From NCBI GenBank assembly GCA_035716025.1, contig DASTKH010000044.1:62001-126000 (forward strand): a stretch of 64,000 nt of DNA. Direction: 5' to 3'. Positions 27,176-35,991 of the stretch are shown here, in pieces (positions within the stretch are counted from its first letter, which is position 1; every line of letters starts with the position of its first letter). The position numbers and the translations under genes were made by a program. Origin of the DNA: JADGHE01 sp035716025. GTDB lineage: Bacteria > Pseudomonadota > Alphaproteobacteria > Rhizobiales > Xanthobacteraceae. The notes beneath the pieces were generated by a model, which was not told the DNA's origin, made no database searches, and saw only the letters and a program-made list of their open reading frames with translations.

Positions 27176-27748
27176 TCACGGCGCGGCCGTGTGGGCGAGA
27201 AAGTGCGCGAGATCGATGAGGTCCTCGTCCTTGAGCGGGGCGAGAACCTCGCTCATCACCGGCTGGTATTCATGCCGCGTGCCGGATTTGTAGTCGCGCA
27301 GCGACTTGAGGACATAGTCTTCGCGCTGCGCGGCAATGCGCGGGACGTTGTCGGCACCGGCGAGATTGTTGTGGCAGAAGGCGCAGCGGTGCTGGCGGAT
27401 GAGCGCGGCGCCGCGCTCCATGCGGGCCGGCTCGGGCTCGGCCGCCGGCCGCGGCGGCGGCAGTTTGGCGATCGCGTCGGCCAATTGCTGCAGCTCCGCA
27501 TCGCTCAGCCCCGCCGCCATGTCGGTCATGGGGTCGACCTTCCGCAGTTTTTCGCGGAACAGGAACAGCTCGATCAGCACATACATGGCCGGCTGCCCGC
27601 CGAGCGAGGGCACGCCCGGGGTTTCCGATTGTCCCTTCTCCCCGTGGCATGAAAGACAAAGCGGCAAGCGCTCCCCGGCGCTCTGGGCAAGGCCCGCGTC
27701 GGCCCCGGCAAACGCAAGAACGAACAGGCTCGCAGCGATCCGCCGCAT
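27176..27748 (-). CDS. Diheme c-type cytochrome (cytochrome c4-like)
   Basis: Periplasmic electron carrier of about 190 aa from ATG 27748, with a signal peptide (MRRIAASLFVLAFAGADAGL then AQS). Two haem motifs, CLSCH and CAFCH, lie about 85 residues apart, and Met ligands are plausible in VDPMTDMA and YQPVMSEV. Its position between pqqA and a sorbosone-dehydrogenase-like gene suggests it receives electrons from PQQ enzymes. Confidence 0.88.
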   Translation of the reverse strand: MRRIAASLFVLAFAGADAGLAQSAGERLPLCLSCHGEKGQSETPGVPSLGGQPAMYVLIELFLFREKLRKVDPMTDMAAGLSDAELQQLADAIAKLPPPRPAAEPEPARMERGAALIRQHRCAFCHNNLAGADNVPRIAAQREDYVLKSLRDYKSGTRHEYQPVMSEVLAPLKDEDLIDLAHFLAHTAAP

Positions 27749-27888
27749 CACGTGCCGAGAGCCGCGCACAGGCTTGCACCTCCCGACTCGCGACGGCCGC
27801 GCGGCAGACGGGACGTTGCCGCTCTCGCGGGAAGAAGACCCCGCGAGAGCGTGTACGAAAAGCGCAAACCGCATCCGCAGCCGCACTC

Positions 27889-29166
27889 TCAGCGACGCCG
27901 CCGCGAATTGCCGCCGCTCACGTGCGGCGCGCCGTAGGAGACGCGATAGATCGCGCCCGCATAGTCGTCGGAGACGAGCAGTGAGCCGTCCTTGAGCTCC
28001 AGCACGTCCACCGGCCGGCCGATATAGCTGTTGTCCTGCAGAAAGCCGGTGAGGAAAGGCTCGATCCGGTTCACCGTGCCGTCGCGGTTAAGCTGCGCCA
28101 CCACGACGTCGCCGCCAAGCTTGCGCGTCCTATTCCACGAACCGTGCCGGGCGATGAAGATCGCGTTGCGGTATTCGCGCGGGAACATGGTGCCCGTATA
28201 GAAGCGCATGCCGAGCGCCGCGGTGTGCGCGCCGAGCAAGGCCACGGGCTTGACGAACTCGTCGCAGGAACGCCCCCAGCCGAACTCGGGATCCGGAAAG
28301 TCGCCCTGGTAGCAGAACGGCGTGCCGAAATGCTGTCCGGGCCGCGTGATGCGGTTGAGTTCGTCGGCCGGCACGTCCTCGGACGCCCAGTCGCGTCCGT
28401 TGTCCGTGAAATACAGATCCTTCGTGACCGGGTGCCAGTCGAAACCCACCGTGTTGCGCACCCCGCGCGCCACGACTTCCATGCCGCTGCCGTCGAGGTT
28501 CATGCGGCGGATCTGGGCGTGGGTATCGGGCGGCATGCAGTTGTTGCAGGGATTGCCGACGGGCACATAGAGCTTGTTGTCGGGGCCGATCGCAATGAAC
28601 TTCCAGCCGTGCGGCTCGTCGGTCGGAAACTGGTCGGACACGAGCTTCGGTTCGGGCGGATTGTCGAGATTGGCCTCGATGTTCTCGTACTTCCAGATTT
28701 TCGACAGCTCGGCGACGTAGAGGGCGCCGTCCTTGAAAGCGAGGCCGTTGGGACGGTGCAGGCCTTTGGCGATCACCTTAACCTCGCGTTTGCCGTCCTT
28801 GTCGACGACGGCATAGACGTTGCCGACGAGCCGCGAGCCGACGAAGACGGTTCCCTTGTCGCCAAGCCGCATCGAGCGCGCGTTGTTGATGCCGCTCGCC
28901 CACAGTTCGACCTTGAAGCCCTTGGGGACCTTGAGCTTGTCGACCTGGATCTTGTCGGCGGCGATGGGAATCGGCGGCGGCGCAACGGGCGCAAGCTTCT
29001 GCGCGGCCTCGCCCTCCGGCCGCCCGATCGCCCAGGAGGGTGGCGGCTGCGACGCGGAGGCGACAGGCCCGGGCGTCGAAGCGGGTTGAGCGGCCGCGGC
29101 GGCGGCGCCGACCAGAACGAGCGCACCGGCGAGCGGCCCGCGGAACCTCGAAGTGCTGGTTCTCAT
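27889..29166 (-). CDS. PQQ-dependent sugar dehydrogenase, sorbosone dehydrogenase family (copy 1)
   Basis: Secreted six-bladed beta-propeller of about 425 aa of the soluble glucose/L-sorbosone dehydrogenase family. It starts at ATG 29166, with an Arg-rich n-region and hydrophobic Ala/Val stretch. Family landmarks are KVPKGFKVELWASG, DEPHGWKFIAIGPDNKLYV, RGVRNTVGFDWHP, ARHGSWNR and GRPVDVLELKDGSLLVSDD. Neighbouring pqqABCDE and cytochromes support PQQ use. The sugar or aldehyde substrate is not evident. Confidence 0.85.
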   Translation of the reverse strand: MRTSTSRFRGPLAGALVLVGAAAAAAQPASTPGPVASASQPPPSWAIGRPEGEAAQKLAPVAPPPIPIAADKIQVDKLKVPKGFKVELWASGINNARSMRLGDKGTVFVGSRLVGNVYAVVDKDGKREVKVIAKGLHRPNGLAFKDGALYVAELSKIWKYENIEANLDNPPEPKLVSDQFPTDEPHGWKFIAIGPDNKLYVPVGNPCNNCMPPDTHAQIRRMNLDGSGMEVVARGVRNTVGFDWHPVTKDLYFTDNGRDWASEDVPADELNRITRPGQHFGTPFCYQGDFPDPEFGWGRSCDEFVKPVALLGAHTAALGMRFYTGTMFPREYRNAIFIARHGSWNRTRKLGGDVVVAQLNRDGTVNRIEPFLTGFLQDNSYIGRPVDVLELKDGSLLVSDDYAGAIYRVSYGAPHVSGGNSRRRR

Positions 29167-29310
29167 GGCTTGACCTCCCCAACCATCTTGGCGTCCGACG
29201 CGCGGCGCGTAAGGGATCCGACCGCCGCAATGCGGACGAGGAAATTTGACCCTTTGGCCGGCCGATGGCAATCGATCTTGCCGCCGATTGCCTCCGAGGC
29301 CGGCGGCCCG

Positions 29311-29724
29311 CTAACGGGGCGGGGTCGCGGTCACCTCGATCGCGGCGTAATAGGCCGCGAGGTCGGCGATGTCGGCATCGCTGAGCTGTTTTGCCACGAT
29401 GCTCATGAGCTCGTTCTTGCGCGTGCCGTCGCGAAACTCCGTGAGCGCCTTGACGAGATAAGGCTCGGGGTCGCCGGCGAGATTCGGCGCCTCGGGAAGC
29501 TTCGAAAGGCCGTCGAGTCCGTGGCAGGTCTGGCATTGCAGCGCCTTCTGCCGCCCTGCCGCCACGCTGCCCGCCGCCCCGGCCTGCTTTGCCGGACCGG
29601 CGAGAAGCGCCGCCGTTCCGAGGAGCCCCAGAACGGCCGCCGAAACAACGCCGCATGCTTGCGCCCTCCCGCGCGCAATCGCGGGAGGACGCAGCGGCTT
29701 CGCAAGGCGCGAGCGCATTCGCAT
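29311..29724 (-). CDS. Monohaem c-type cytochrome
   Basis: Small secreted cytochrome of up to 137 aa with a signal sequence ending near AKQAGA. The haem motif is CQTCH near residue 64. The Met ligand may be that in NELMSIVAKQLS. LSDADIADLAAYYAAIE is a typical class I cytochrome C-terminal helix. It follows sorbosone dehydrogenase copy 2 by 5 bp, so it is its likely dedicated electron acceptor. The N-terminus before the hydrophobic segment is long, and the start may be internal. Confidence 0.85.
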   Translation of the reverse strand: MRMRSRLAKPLRPPAIARGRAQACGVVSAAVLGLLGTAALLAGPAKQAGAAGSVAAGRQKALQCQTCHGLDGLSKLPEAPNLAGDPEPYLVKALTEFRDGTRKNELMSIVAKQLSDADIADLAAYYAAIEVTATPPR

Positions 29725-29729
29725 GCCGC

Positions 29730-31004
29730 CTACCGGCCGTCGTACCAGATGCGGTAGACGGCGCCGGCAAGGTCGTCGGAGACGAGCAGCGAGCCGTCCG
29801 GCAATTCGGCGACGTCGACCGGCCGGCCGAGATATTCGCCGTTCTGCGTGAGCCAGCCTTCGGCGAACACTTCCGTCTTGTCGGCCGTTCCGTCTTCTTT
29901 AAGGCTCGTGAACATCACCCGCGCGCCGACGGGGGTCGTGCGGTTCCACGAACCGTGCTGCGCCGAGAAAATGCCGCCGCGATATTTCGGGGGAAACATG
30001 CGGCCGCGGTAGAAATGCATGCCGAGATCGGCGGCGTGCGGGGCCATTTCGACCTGCGGAAAGGTCACGTCGGCGGGGGGCTGCTGGTCCTTGTATTCGG
30101 TGGTGCGGACCTTGCCTCCTCCGTAGTACGGGAAGCCGAAATTCATGCCGGGCTGCGACGCGCGGTTGAGCTCCCCGGGCGGTTGGTCGTCGCCCATGCC
30201 GTCCACCTGATTGTCGGTGAACCAGAGAGTGCGATCCTTTGGATTGAAGTCCATGCCGACCGAGTTGCGGATGCCCCAGGCGAAGACCTCGCGGTTCTTG
30301 CCGTCCTGGTCCATGCGGATGATGCCGCCGATCCCGGCCTTCTTGAAGCCGTCGAGCTTTTCGGGAGGCGGCACGTTATAGGGCTGGCCGAGCGTGATGT
30401 AGAGCTTGTTGTCGGGGCCAACGCGGCAGGTGCGGGCCGTGTGGTTGTAGGATTCGTCTTCCGGCGGGATGAGGTCGCCCTGCTTGACCACCACGAAAGC
30501 CGCGACGTCGTTGCCCTCGTAGAAGAACTCTGCCGCCGGATAGACGAGAACGCGGTTCTGCTCGACGGCATAGAGCATGCCGTCGCGCGAGAAGCACACG
30601 CCGTTTGGAATCTTCATCGCGATCGGCGCGGCGAACTGCTTCACGTCGTCGGCGACCCGGTCCTTGTCGCGATCGGTCACCGCAAAGAGCTTGGACTTGC
30701 GCGTTCCCACGAAAACGACGCCGACATTCGGCCCGACCGCCATGTGTCGCGCGTCGGGAACGATGGCATAAAGCGCAATGTGAAAGCCTGACGGCAATTT
30801 GATCCGCGACAGGTTCTTCTGCAGTGCTGCGGCCCGCGTGCCGCCCTGGGGAATTTCCGGCACCTCCATGGGGGCGCCGGTGGTGCGGAACTCGCCCAGC
30901 TTTTCGAGATTGCCGGGCGGCTGTGCCTGGGAGGGCTGCGCGCCCGCCGGTGCGGAAAGGGCCACCACGGCGGCCGAAGCCGCGGCAAATGCGAGTGCCT
31001 TCAT
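29730..31004 (-). CDS. PQQ-dependent sugar dehydrogenase, sorbosone dehydrogenase family (copy 2)
   Basis: Secreted beta-propeller of 424 aa, paralogue of the gene at 27889. Signal peptide is MKALAFAAASAAVVALSAPA then GA. It shares IKLPSGFHIALYA, VGPDNKLYITLGQP, WGIRNSVGMDFNP, AQHGSWNRT and GRPVDVAELPDGSLLVSDD. Differences in the loops around the active-site cleft suggest a different substrate from copy 1. It is coupled to the monohaem cytochrome downstream. Confidence 0.85.
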   Translation of the reverse strand: MKALAFAAASAAVVALSAPAGAQPSQAQPPGNLEKLGEFRTTGAPMEVPEIPQGGTRAAALQKNLSRIKLPSGFHIALYAIVPDARHMAVGPNVGVVFVGTRKSKLFAVTDRDKDRVADDVKQFAAPIAMKIPNGVCFSRDGMLYAVEQNRVLVYPAAEFFYEGNDVAAFVVVKQGDLIPPEDESYNHTARTCRVGPDNKLYITLGQPYNVPPPEKLDGFKKAGIGGIIRMDQDGKNREVFAWGIRNSVGMDFNPKDRTLWFTDNQVDGMGDDQPPGELNRASQPGMNFGFPYYGGGKVRTTEYKDQQPPADVTFPQVEMAPHAADLGMHFYRGRMFPPKYRGGIFSAQHGSWNRTTPVGARVMFTSLKEDGTADKTEVFAEGWLTQNGEYLGRPVDVAELPDGSLLVSDDLAGAVYRIWYDGR

Positions 31005-31218
31005 GGGTTCCTCCGTCTACGATGTTGTCTTTTTTGTTTCGAGCTTAGCGCATTCCGCGCTTCGCGACGAAGGTTTCGCGCACGGGCTTCCTCGGCCGCT
31101 CTCGGCCGCGGGCGGGGTTCAAGCCAAGGTTTGGAGAAGGCGCTGCATCAATTGCAAGAGTTCATAGGATGGGTTGAGCGTGAGTGAAACCCGTCACACC
31201 TCGAAGGAATTTGAGTGC

Positions 31219-32361
31219 CTACTCCAGCGTCTCCAGCATTCGCTGCATTAGCTGCAGGCGCGGCACGATCGAGGAGATCAGCGCGTGCTCCCAATGCGTG
31301 TGCGCGCCGTCGCCGTCGATGCCGAGACCGTCGAGCGTCGCGATGCCGAGCGCCGCCGTGAAATTTCCGTCGCTGCCGCCGCCGGTCATCTCGGTATCCG
31401 CGAGGTCGAAGCCGAGTGCCTGCGCACAGGCCCGCGCATGGTCGAGCAGTGCCGCGACCGCGGGGGTTTTCTCGTAGGGCGGCCGGTTCATCCCGCCGGT
31501 GATCGTCAGCTTGACGTCGGGATCGAAGGTCTTGAGACCGAGGATCCTGGCCTCGAGCTCACGGCCCGCCGCGGCATCGGGCACGCGCAGATCGGCGGTG
31601 ATGCGGCAATGTTCGGGAATGACGTTCGGCGCCGTTCCGCCCGCGATCATGCCCACCGTCGTGGTGATGCCGCGCGCATAATCAGTCATCGCCTCGATCG
31701 CCAGCACCTGCCGCGCCATTTCCTTGATGGCGCTGCGCCCGTCCCGGTGTCGCGCGCCCGAGTGGGCGGGTACCCCTTTCGCCGTGATTTCGAAACGGCC
31801 GACGCCCTTGCGGGCGGTCACCACCTTGCCGCCGTCGCGCGCCGGTTCTGTCACCAGCACGTAGCGGTTCTTTCGCGCCTCCGCCTCGATCGGTGCGCGC
31901 GAGGCCGGACTGCCGAATTCCTCGTCCGGCGTGAACATGAAGGTGACGGGAAGCCGCGCCCAACCGGCGCGGGCGACGCGGCGGAACGCCTCCATCGCAA
32001 GATAGGCGCCGCCTTTCATGTCGAAGACGCCGGGGCCGTAAAGCTTGTCGCCATCGCGCCGTACCGGCAGTTCGCCGCGGATCGTGCCGATCGGATGCAC
32101 CGTGTCGACATGGGACAGGATGAGAATGCCGGGCCCGTCTGCGGCCCCGGCGAGCCGCGCCGTAAGGATGTCGGCGAAACGGCCCTGGCTTGCGGCGCGC
32201 TCGAGCTTGATCGGCAGGCCGGAAAGATCGTGCTGCACGCGATCGATCATGCGGTTCACGGCGGCCTTATCGGAGGTGGGGCTTTCAATCTCCACCCAGC
32301 GGACGATGCCCTCGACGAGGGCGGCGGTATCGATGGGCTCGGCACCTGCGGTCGTGCTCAC
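31219..32361 (-). CDS. M20 family metallopeptidase (ArgE/DapE/CPG2-like)
   Basis: Zinc-dependent deacylase or carboxypeptidase of 380 aa. Metal-site motifs are LSHVDTVHP, GPGVFDMKGG (bridging Asp), TPDEEFGS (catalytic Glu pair) and TEPARDGGK. GGGSDGNFTAALG carries the C-terminal Asp/His-region signature of the glutamate carboxypeptidase subgroup. The GTG at 32361 gives a family-like N-terminus. It is divergent from the amidohydrolase pair across 120 bp, so shared regulation is possible. The substrate is unknown. Confidence 0.87.
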   Translation of the reverse strand: MSTTAGAEPIDTAALVEGIVRWVEIESPTSDKAAVNRMIDRVQHDLSGLPIKLERAASQGRFADILTARLAGAADGPGILILSHVDTVHPIGTIRGELPVRRDGDKLYGPGVFDMKGGAYLAMEAFRRVARAGWARLPVTFMFTPDEEFGSPASRAPIEAEARKNRYVLVTEPARDGGKVVTARKGVGRFEITAKGVPAHSGARHRDGRSAIKEMARQVLAIEAMTDYARGITTTVGMIAGGTAPNVIPEHCRITADLRVPDAAAGRELEARILGLKTFDPDVKLTITGGMNRPPYEKTPAVAALLDHARACAQALGFDLADTEMTGGGSDGNFTAALGIATLDGLGIDGDGAHTHWEHALISSIVPRLQLMQRMLETLE

Positions 32362-32481
32362 GGCTATTTTGGACCTTCGGCTGACTGGGGCAGAGCTCCG
32401 CGCTGGCGCACGGCGACCGCCCGGATTAACATGCGGTGGTTCGTTTCTACACGAATGGCGGGCGGGAATCAGGCGGCGGGC

Positions 32482-33585
32482 ATGAATATCGAAGTTGCGC
32501 CGCAGCATCGGGCAAATCCCCGGCTCGTCGCCGGCGGAGTGGACTGCGACATTCACCCTGCCGTCGCCGATCTGTCGGCTTTGCTGCCCTATCTCGATGA
32601 CCACTGGCGCGACATGGTGGTGCAGCGTGGGTTGCACGAGCTCGTCTCAATCTCCTATCCGCCGAACGCGCCGCTCACCGCACGGCCCGACTGGCGGCTT
32701 GCGAACGGCAGGGCCGGCAGCGACCTTGCCGCACTGCGGGCGCAGGCGCTCGATGCTTTCGCGACGAAATTCGCCATCTGCAACTGTCTCTATGGCGTAC
32801 AGCTTCTCTTCAGCGAGGACATGGCGGCGGCCTTCGCGCGCGCGGTCAACGACTGGCTGCGCGTCGAATGGCTCGACCGCGAGCCGCGCCTGCGCGCTTC
32901 AATCGTCGTGCCGGTACAGAACCCTGCGCTTGCGGCCGAGGAAATCGCGCGCTGCGCCGCGGATCGCCGCTTCGTGCAGGTGCTGATGCTCGCCTCCGGC
33001 GAGGTGCCGCTCGGGCGCCGCAGCCTGTGGCCGATCTACGAGGCCGCCGAACGACACGGCCTGCCCGTGGGCGTGCATGCGGGATCGAGCTATCGCCACC
33101 CGATCACGCCGGTCGGATGGACGAGCTACTTCACCGAGGACTACGCGAACCAGGCGGTGGCTTTCCAGTCGCAGCTCACAAGCCTGGTCTGCGAGGGCGT
33201 TTTCAGCAAGTTTCCGAACCTGACGGTGGTGCTGCTCGAATCGGGCTTCACCTGGCTGCCCGGCTATCTTTGGCGTTTGACGAAATACTGGCGCGGGCTG
33301 CGCATGGAAATCCCATGGGTCGACCGCTCGCCGACGGACATCGTGCGCGAGCGGGTTCGCTTCACGCTGCAGCCGCTCGATGCGCCGCCCGAGCCCGCGG
33401 ATTTCGAACGGCTGCTCGATCATGTCGGTTCGGAGGAATTGCTCCTGTTTTCGACGGACTATCCGCATTGGCAGTTCGACGGCGACGAGGCCCTGCCTGC
33501 CGGTCTTTCGCCGCGGCTCGTGCGCAAGGTGATGATCGACAATCCGCTCAAGACCTATCCGCGCCTGACGGAGGCCGTCCCATGA
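32482..33585 (+). CDS. Amidohydrolase family 2 (ACMSD-like) protein, first of a pair
   Basis: TIM-barrel metal-dependent hydrolase or decarboxylase-like protein of about 367 aa. It has the metal motif DCDIHP near residue 24, a His in GLPVGVHAG, and the closing FSTDYPHW supplying the catalytic Asp. The first motif has D-x-H instead of H-x-H, as in many amidohydrolase_2 members. ATG 32482 is preferred on length; 32455 and 32431 are in frame. It overlaps the next gene (ATGA). Confidence 0.8.
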   Translation: MNIEVAPQHRANPRLVAGGVDCDIHPAVADLSALLPYLDDHWRDMVVQRGLHELVSISYPPNAPLTARPDWRLANGRAGSDLAALRAQALDAFATKFAICNCLYGVQLLFSEDMAAAFARAVNDWLRVEWLDREPRLRASIVVPVQNPALAAEEIARCAADRRFVQVLMLASGEVPLGRRSLWPIYEAAERHGLPVGVHAGSSYRHPITPVGWTSYFTEDYANQAVAFQSQLTSLVCEGVFSKFPNLTVVLLESGFTWLPGYLWRLTKYWRGLRMEIPWVDRSPTDIVRERVRFTLQPLDAPPEPADFERLLDHVGSEELLLFSTDYPHWQFDGDEALPAGLSPRLVRKVMIDNPLKTYPRLTEAVP

Positions 33586-34694
33586 ACGTCCAGGTTTTGC
33601 CGCGCCCATCGGCCGAAGGGCAAACGTCCGCCACGCTTGCGATCGCCGACTGCGACATCCACCCGTACCCGAAATCGGTCCAGAAGGAACTCTTCCCGTT
33701 TCTCGAAAAGCGCTGGCAGGAGCATTTCGAGACTTACGGCATGTTGCGCCGCCAGCCCTTTGTCAGCGGCCCGGCCTACCCGAAGGGGCAGCCGGACGCC
33801 GCGCGGCGCGACGCCTACCCGCCGGGCGGCGGCAAGCCCGGCTGCGACCTCGATTTTCTGCGCGAGCAACTGCTCGACCCGCACAATGTTGCGCTCGGCA
33901 TTCTCAACCCGCTCCAGAGCGGACAGGGCTTGCAGAATTCCGATTTCGCGGCGGCCTATTGCCGGGCCGTCAATGACTGGCAGGTGGCGGCCTGGACCTC
34001 GCGCGAACCGCGCCTCAAGGCCTCCGTCGTCATTCATTACGAGGATGCCGCAGGCGCAGTGGCGGAGATCGACCGGCGCGCGGGGGATGCTAATTTCGCG
34101 CAGGTTCTCATGCTTTCGCGGACGGCGGAGCCGCTCGGCAGCCGGCGCTACTGGCCGATATACGAGGCGGCGCAACGTGCTGGCCTGCCAATCGGCGTGC
34201 ACGCTTTCGGCTATGGCGGCGACCCGATCACCTCCGGGGGCTGGGCGTCATTCTATATCGAAGAAATGGTGGGCCATTCGCAGGCCTCACAGTCGGTTCT
34301 CATCAGCCTGGTGACGGAAGGCGTGTTCGCGCGCTTTCCGCGTCTCAAGGTCGTGCTCGTGGAATCGGGTTTCGCCTGGCTGCCGCCTCTCGCCTGGAGG
34401 CTCGACAAACTGTGGAAGCGCCTTAGGAGCGAGACGCCGCACCTAACGCGGCTGCCGTCGGAATACATCCGCGACCATGTCTGGCTCACCACGCAGCCCA
34501 TGGAAGAACCGCAGCCACGGCATCACCTCGCCGATGCGATCGCCTGGATCGGTTGGGACAAGCTCCTGTTCGCAACCGACTACCCGCATTGGGATTACGA
34601 CGATCCCGAGCGTGCGCTGCCGATCGTCGTGGACGACGCGAGCCGGCGGAAATTCTTCTTCGAGAACGCCGCGCGGCTCTACGGACAGGCGTGA
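33582..34694 (+). CDS. Amidohydrolase family 2 (ACMSD-like) protein, second of a pair
   Basis: Paralogue of the preceding protein, 370 aa. It has ADCDIHPYPK near residue 25, GLPIGVHAFG, and FATDYPHWDYDDPE. The aligned order of motifs shows tandem duplication and divergence. The overlap with gene one and the direct abutment to the Rieske gene mean the three form one unit. It could act on the same compound in sequence or form a heteromer. Confidence 0.82.
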   Translation: MNVQVLPRPSAEGQTSATLAIADCDIHPYPKSVQKELFPFLEKRWQEHFETYGMLRRQPFVSGPAYPKGQPDAARRDAYPPGGGKPGCDLDFLREQLLDPHNVALGILNPLQSGQGLQNSDFAAAYCRAVNDWQVAAWTSREPRLKASVVIHYEDAAGAVAEIDRRAGDANFAQVLMLSRTAEPLGSRRYWPIYEAAQRAGLPIGVHAFGYGGDPITSGGWASFYIEEMVGHSQASQSVLISLVTEGVFARFPRLKVVLVESGFAWLPPLAWRLDKLWKRLRSETPHLTRLPSEYIRDHVWLTTQPMEEPQPRHHLADAIAWIGWDKLLFATDYPHWDYDDPERALPIVVDDASRRKFFFENAARLYGQA

Positions 34695-35108
34695 ATGGCC
34701 AAACACGTCGTCGCCGCGGCGCGCGACCTGCCGCCCGGCAGCCGCAAGCGCTTTGAGGTGGCCGGGCGGTCGATCACGATCTTCAATGTCGCCGGCGAAT
34801 TCTTTGCTCTGCTCGATCGCTGCCCGCATCAGGGCGGCAGCCTCTGCGAGGGGCAACTCATCGGACTTCTCGAAGCGGACGGGCCGGGCCGCTACCGCTA
34901 CACGCGGCGGGGCGAGATCGTTCGCTGCCCCTGGCACGGCTGGGAGTTCGATCTGCGCACCGGGCGATCCTATTGCGAGCCGGCACGCGTGCGCACGAAA
35001 ACCTATGAGGTCGTCATGAAAGACGGCCGGGAGCTCGTCGAAGGTCCCTACCTTGCCGAAACCTTCCCAGTGCGCGTGGAAGAGCAATACGTCGTCGTCG
35101 AGGTCTGA
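34695..35108 (+). CDS. Rieske (2Fe-2S) domain ferredoxin-like protein
   Basis: Small soluble Rieske protein of 137 aa. Cluster ligands are in CPHQGG (Cys43, His45) and CPWHGWEFD (about 94-102), which lie farther apart than usual because of an insert (EADGPGRYRYTRRGEI). It lacks a signal peptide and membrane helix, so it is a cytosolic electron carrier or a regulatory domain, not a bc1 subunit. Starting directly at the end of the amidohydrolase gene, it probably serves an associated, separately encoded oxygenase or stabilises a complex. Confidence 0.87.
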   Translation: MAKHVVAAARDLPPGSRKRFEVAGRSITIFNVAGEFFALLDRCPHQGGSLCEGQLIGLLEADGPGRYRYTRRGEIVRCPWHGWEFDLRTGRSYCEPARVRTKTYEVVMKDGRELVEGPYLAETFPVRVEEQYVVVEV

Positions 35109-35207
35109 GGCGCGCCCGCCCGGACGGGAGCCTCGACGGCCTGCACGGCGCGCGTTCCGAGACGCCGCTCGCAGAGGGCGCGCCGGCGGTGCACGCCGAA
35201 GCTTTGG

Positions 35208-35534
35208 TTAGGCGGCGTTCGATCTTGTCCGTTTCCGCCCGATCTCGAATTCCTCGATGGAGTGGCCCTGTGCGAGCAGGGTTGTGAGCCAGCGGGGTTT
35301 CATGCCGCGCCCGGCCCAGGTTTCGCCCGAAGGGCCGCGATACTTCGGCGGAACCGGTCGCCCCTTCGCAGGACTGGATCGTCCTTTCCCGCGACGCCTC
35401 TCGGGACCCAACGCGTCGAGCGAGCTCAATTGCTCCCTGAGTTTCGTCTGCCTTTCCGCAAGCGTTCTGACGATCGCTTCGTGGAATTCCAAAAGCTCCT
35501 CGATCGACATCGCCCGCAATTCCGAAAGCTTCAT
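35208..35534 (-). CDS. H-NS family nucleoid-associated protein
   Basis: Short H-NS-like DNA-binding protein of 108 aa. An N-terminal coiled-coil oligomerisation region (about 1-42, LSELRAMSIEELLEFHEAIV) and a basic linker (PERRRGKGRSSPAKG) precede the C-terminal DNA-binding domain YRGPSGETWAGRGMKPRWL. Such proteins silence AT-rich or foreign DNA. It lies next to an AT-richer intergenic region and the EPS locus. Upstream of it is the inverted-repeat-rich element at 35635-35742. Confidence 0.9.
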   Translation of the reverse strand: MKLSELRAMSIEELLEFHEAIVRTLAERQTKLREQLSSLDALGPERRRGKGRSSPAKGRPVPPKYRGPSGETWAGRGMKPRWLTTLLAQGHSIEEFEIGRKRTRSNAA

Positions 35535-35991
35535 GGGCGTCTCCGCAACGCAACTATCCCTTATGCATTCAGTTTAAAGCGGGCGCTCGATACATCGCCG
35601 TGCGCAAGCGGCGCATGTGCTTTATGTGTACACGTGTGGGATGGAAGGTGGCGGCACACTCGCAACAAGTGTGCCGCCATCGAAGAAAGTCGCCTGGCGA
35701 GGCGCGCTGCAGTTGCGCAAAAGCACCCTTTCGCGTCCCACAAAAGCTCGCAAAAGCCAGATTTTTCAAGCATTACTGCGCATCGCGCTCAGTCAAACTC
35801 TGCGTCAGAATGCGCAAACCAAAGCGGCAGGTCACTTTCCAATGCAATCTTGCAGCATGGTCGAAAAAGTCCGGGATGAACCAAAGTGTCGCCACAAACG
35901 CTTCCAAGCATGCCCTCGCTCGGCGGGCGGGGGCGAGCCAATAACGGGTCCGGCATCCGTCTTTTGAACTACGGACCACATAGGAGCGCAA
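35535..35991. other. 457-bp intergenic region, AT-richer, rich in inverted repeats
   Basis: Spacer between the divergent H-NS-like gene and the secreted glycosidase-like gene. No credible coding frame: short frames here lack ribosome sites and protein-like composition. The base composition from about 35720 to 35890 is visibly less GC-rich than the surrounding genes. It contains the nested inverted-repeat element at 35635-35742, a further 5-bp stem CGCCG/CGGCG at 35596-35613, and a ribosome site TAGGAG at 35981 for the next gene. Confidence 0.6.
35635..35742. other. Nested inverted-repeat element, candidate structured RNA or small palindromic mobile remnant
   Basis: A closing stem TGTGGGATG (35635-35643) pairs with CGTCCCACA (35734-35742), allowing one G-U. 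Inside, a perfect 12-bp hairpin (TGGCGGCACACT 35649-35660, AGTGTGCCGCCA 35668-35679, loop CGCAACA) extends to 14 bp with one G-U. Then follow CGCCT-GGCG-AGGCG (35691-35704) and GCGC-TGCAGTT-GCGC (35704-35718). The four-stem layout looks like a multibranched RNA fold. Transcription direction is unknown. Confidence 0.45.

Noticed and set aside
29167..29310. Possible extension of sorbosone dehydrogenase copy 1 to an upstream start
   Set aside because: The extra residues are not signal-like; ATG 29166 starts directly at the Arg-rich n-region of a signal peptide.
35110..35190. Two GGCGCGCC palindromes in the Rieske/H-NS convergent spacer as a terminator
   Set aside because: They are about 70 bp apart with no T-run; common in GC-rich DNA.
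35561..35967. Short frames in the H-NS upstream spacer
   Set aside because: They overlap one another in several frames, lack ribosome sites, and cross the hairpins; no family resemblance.
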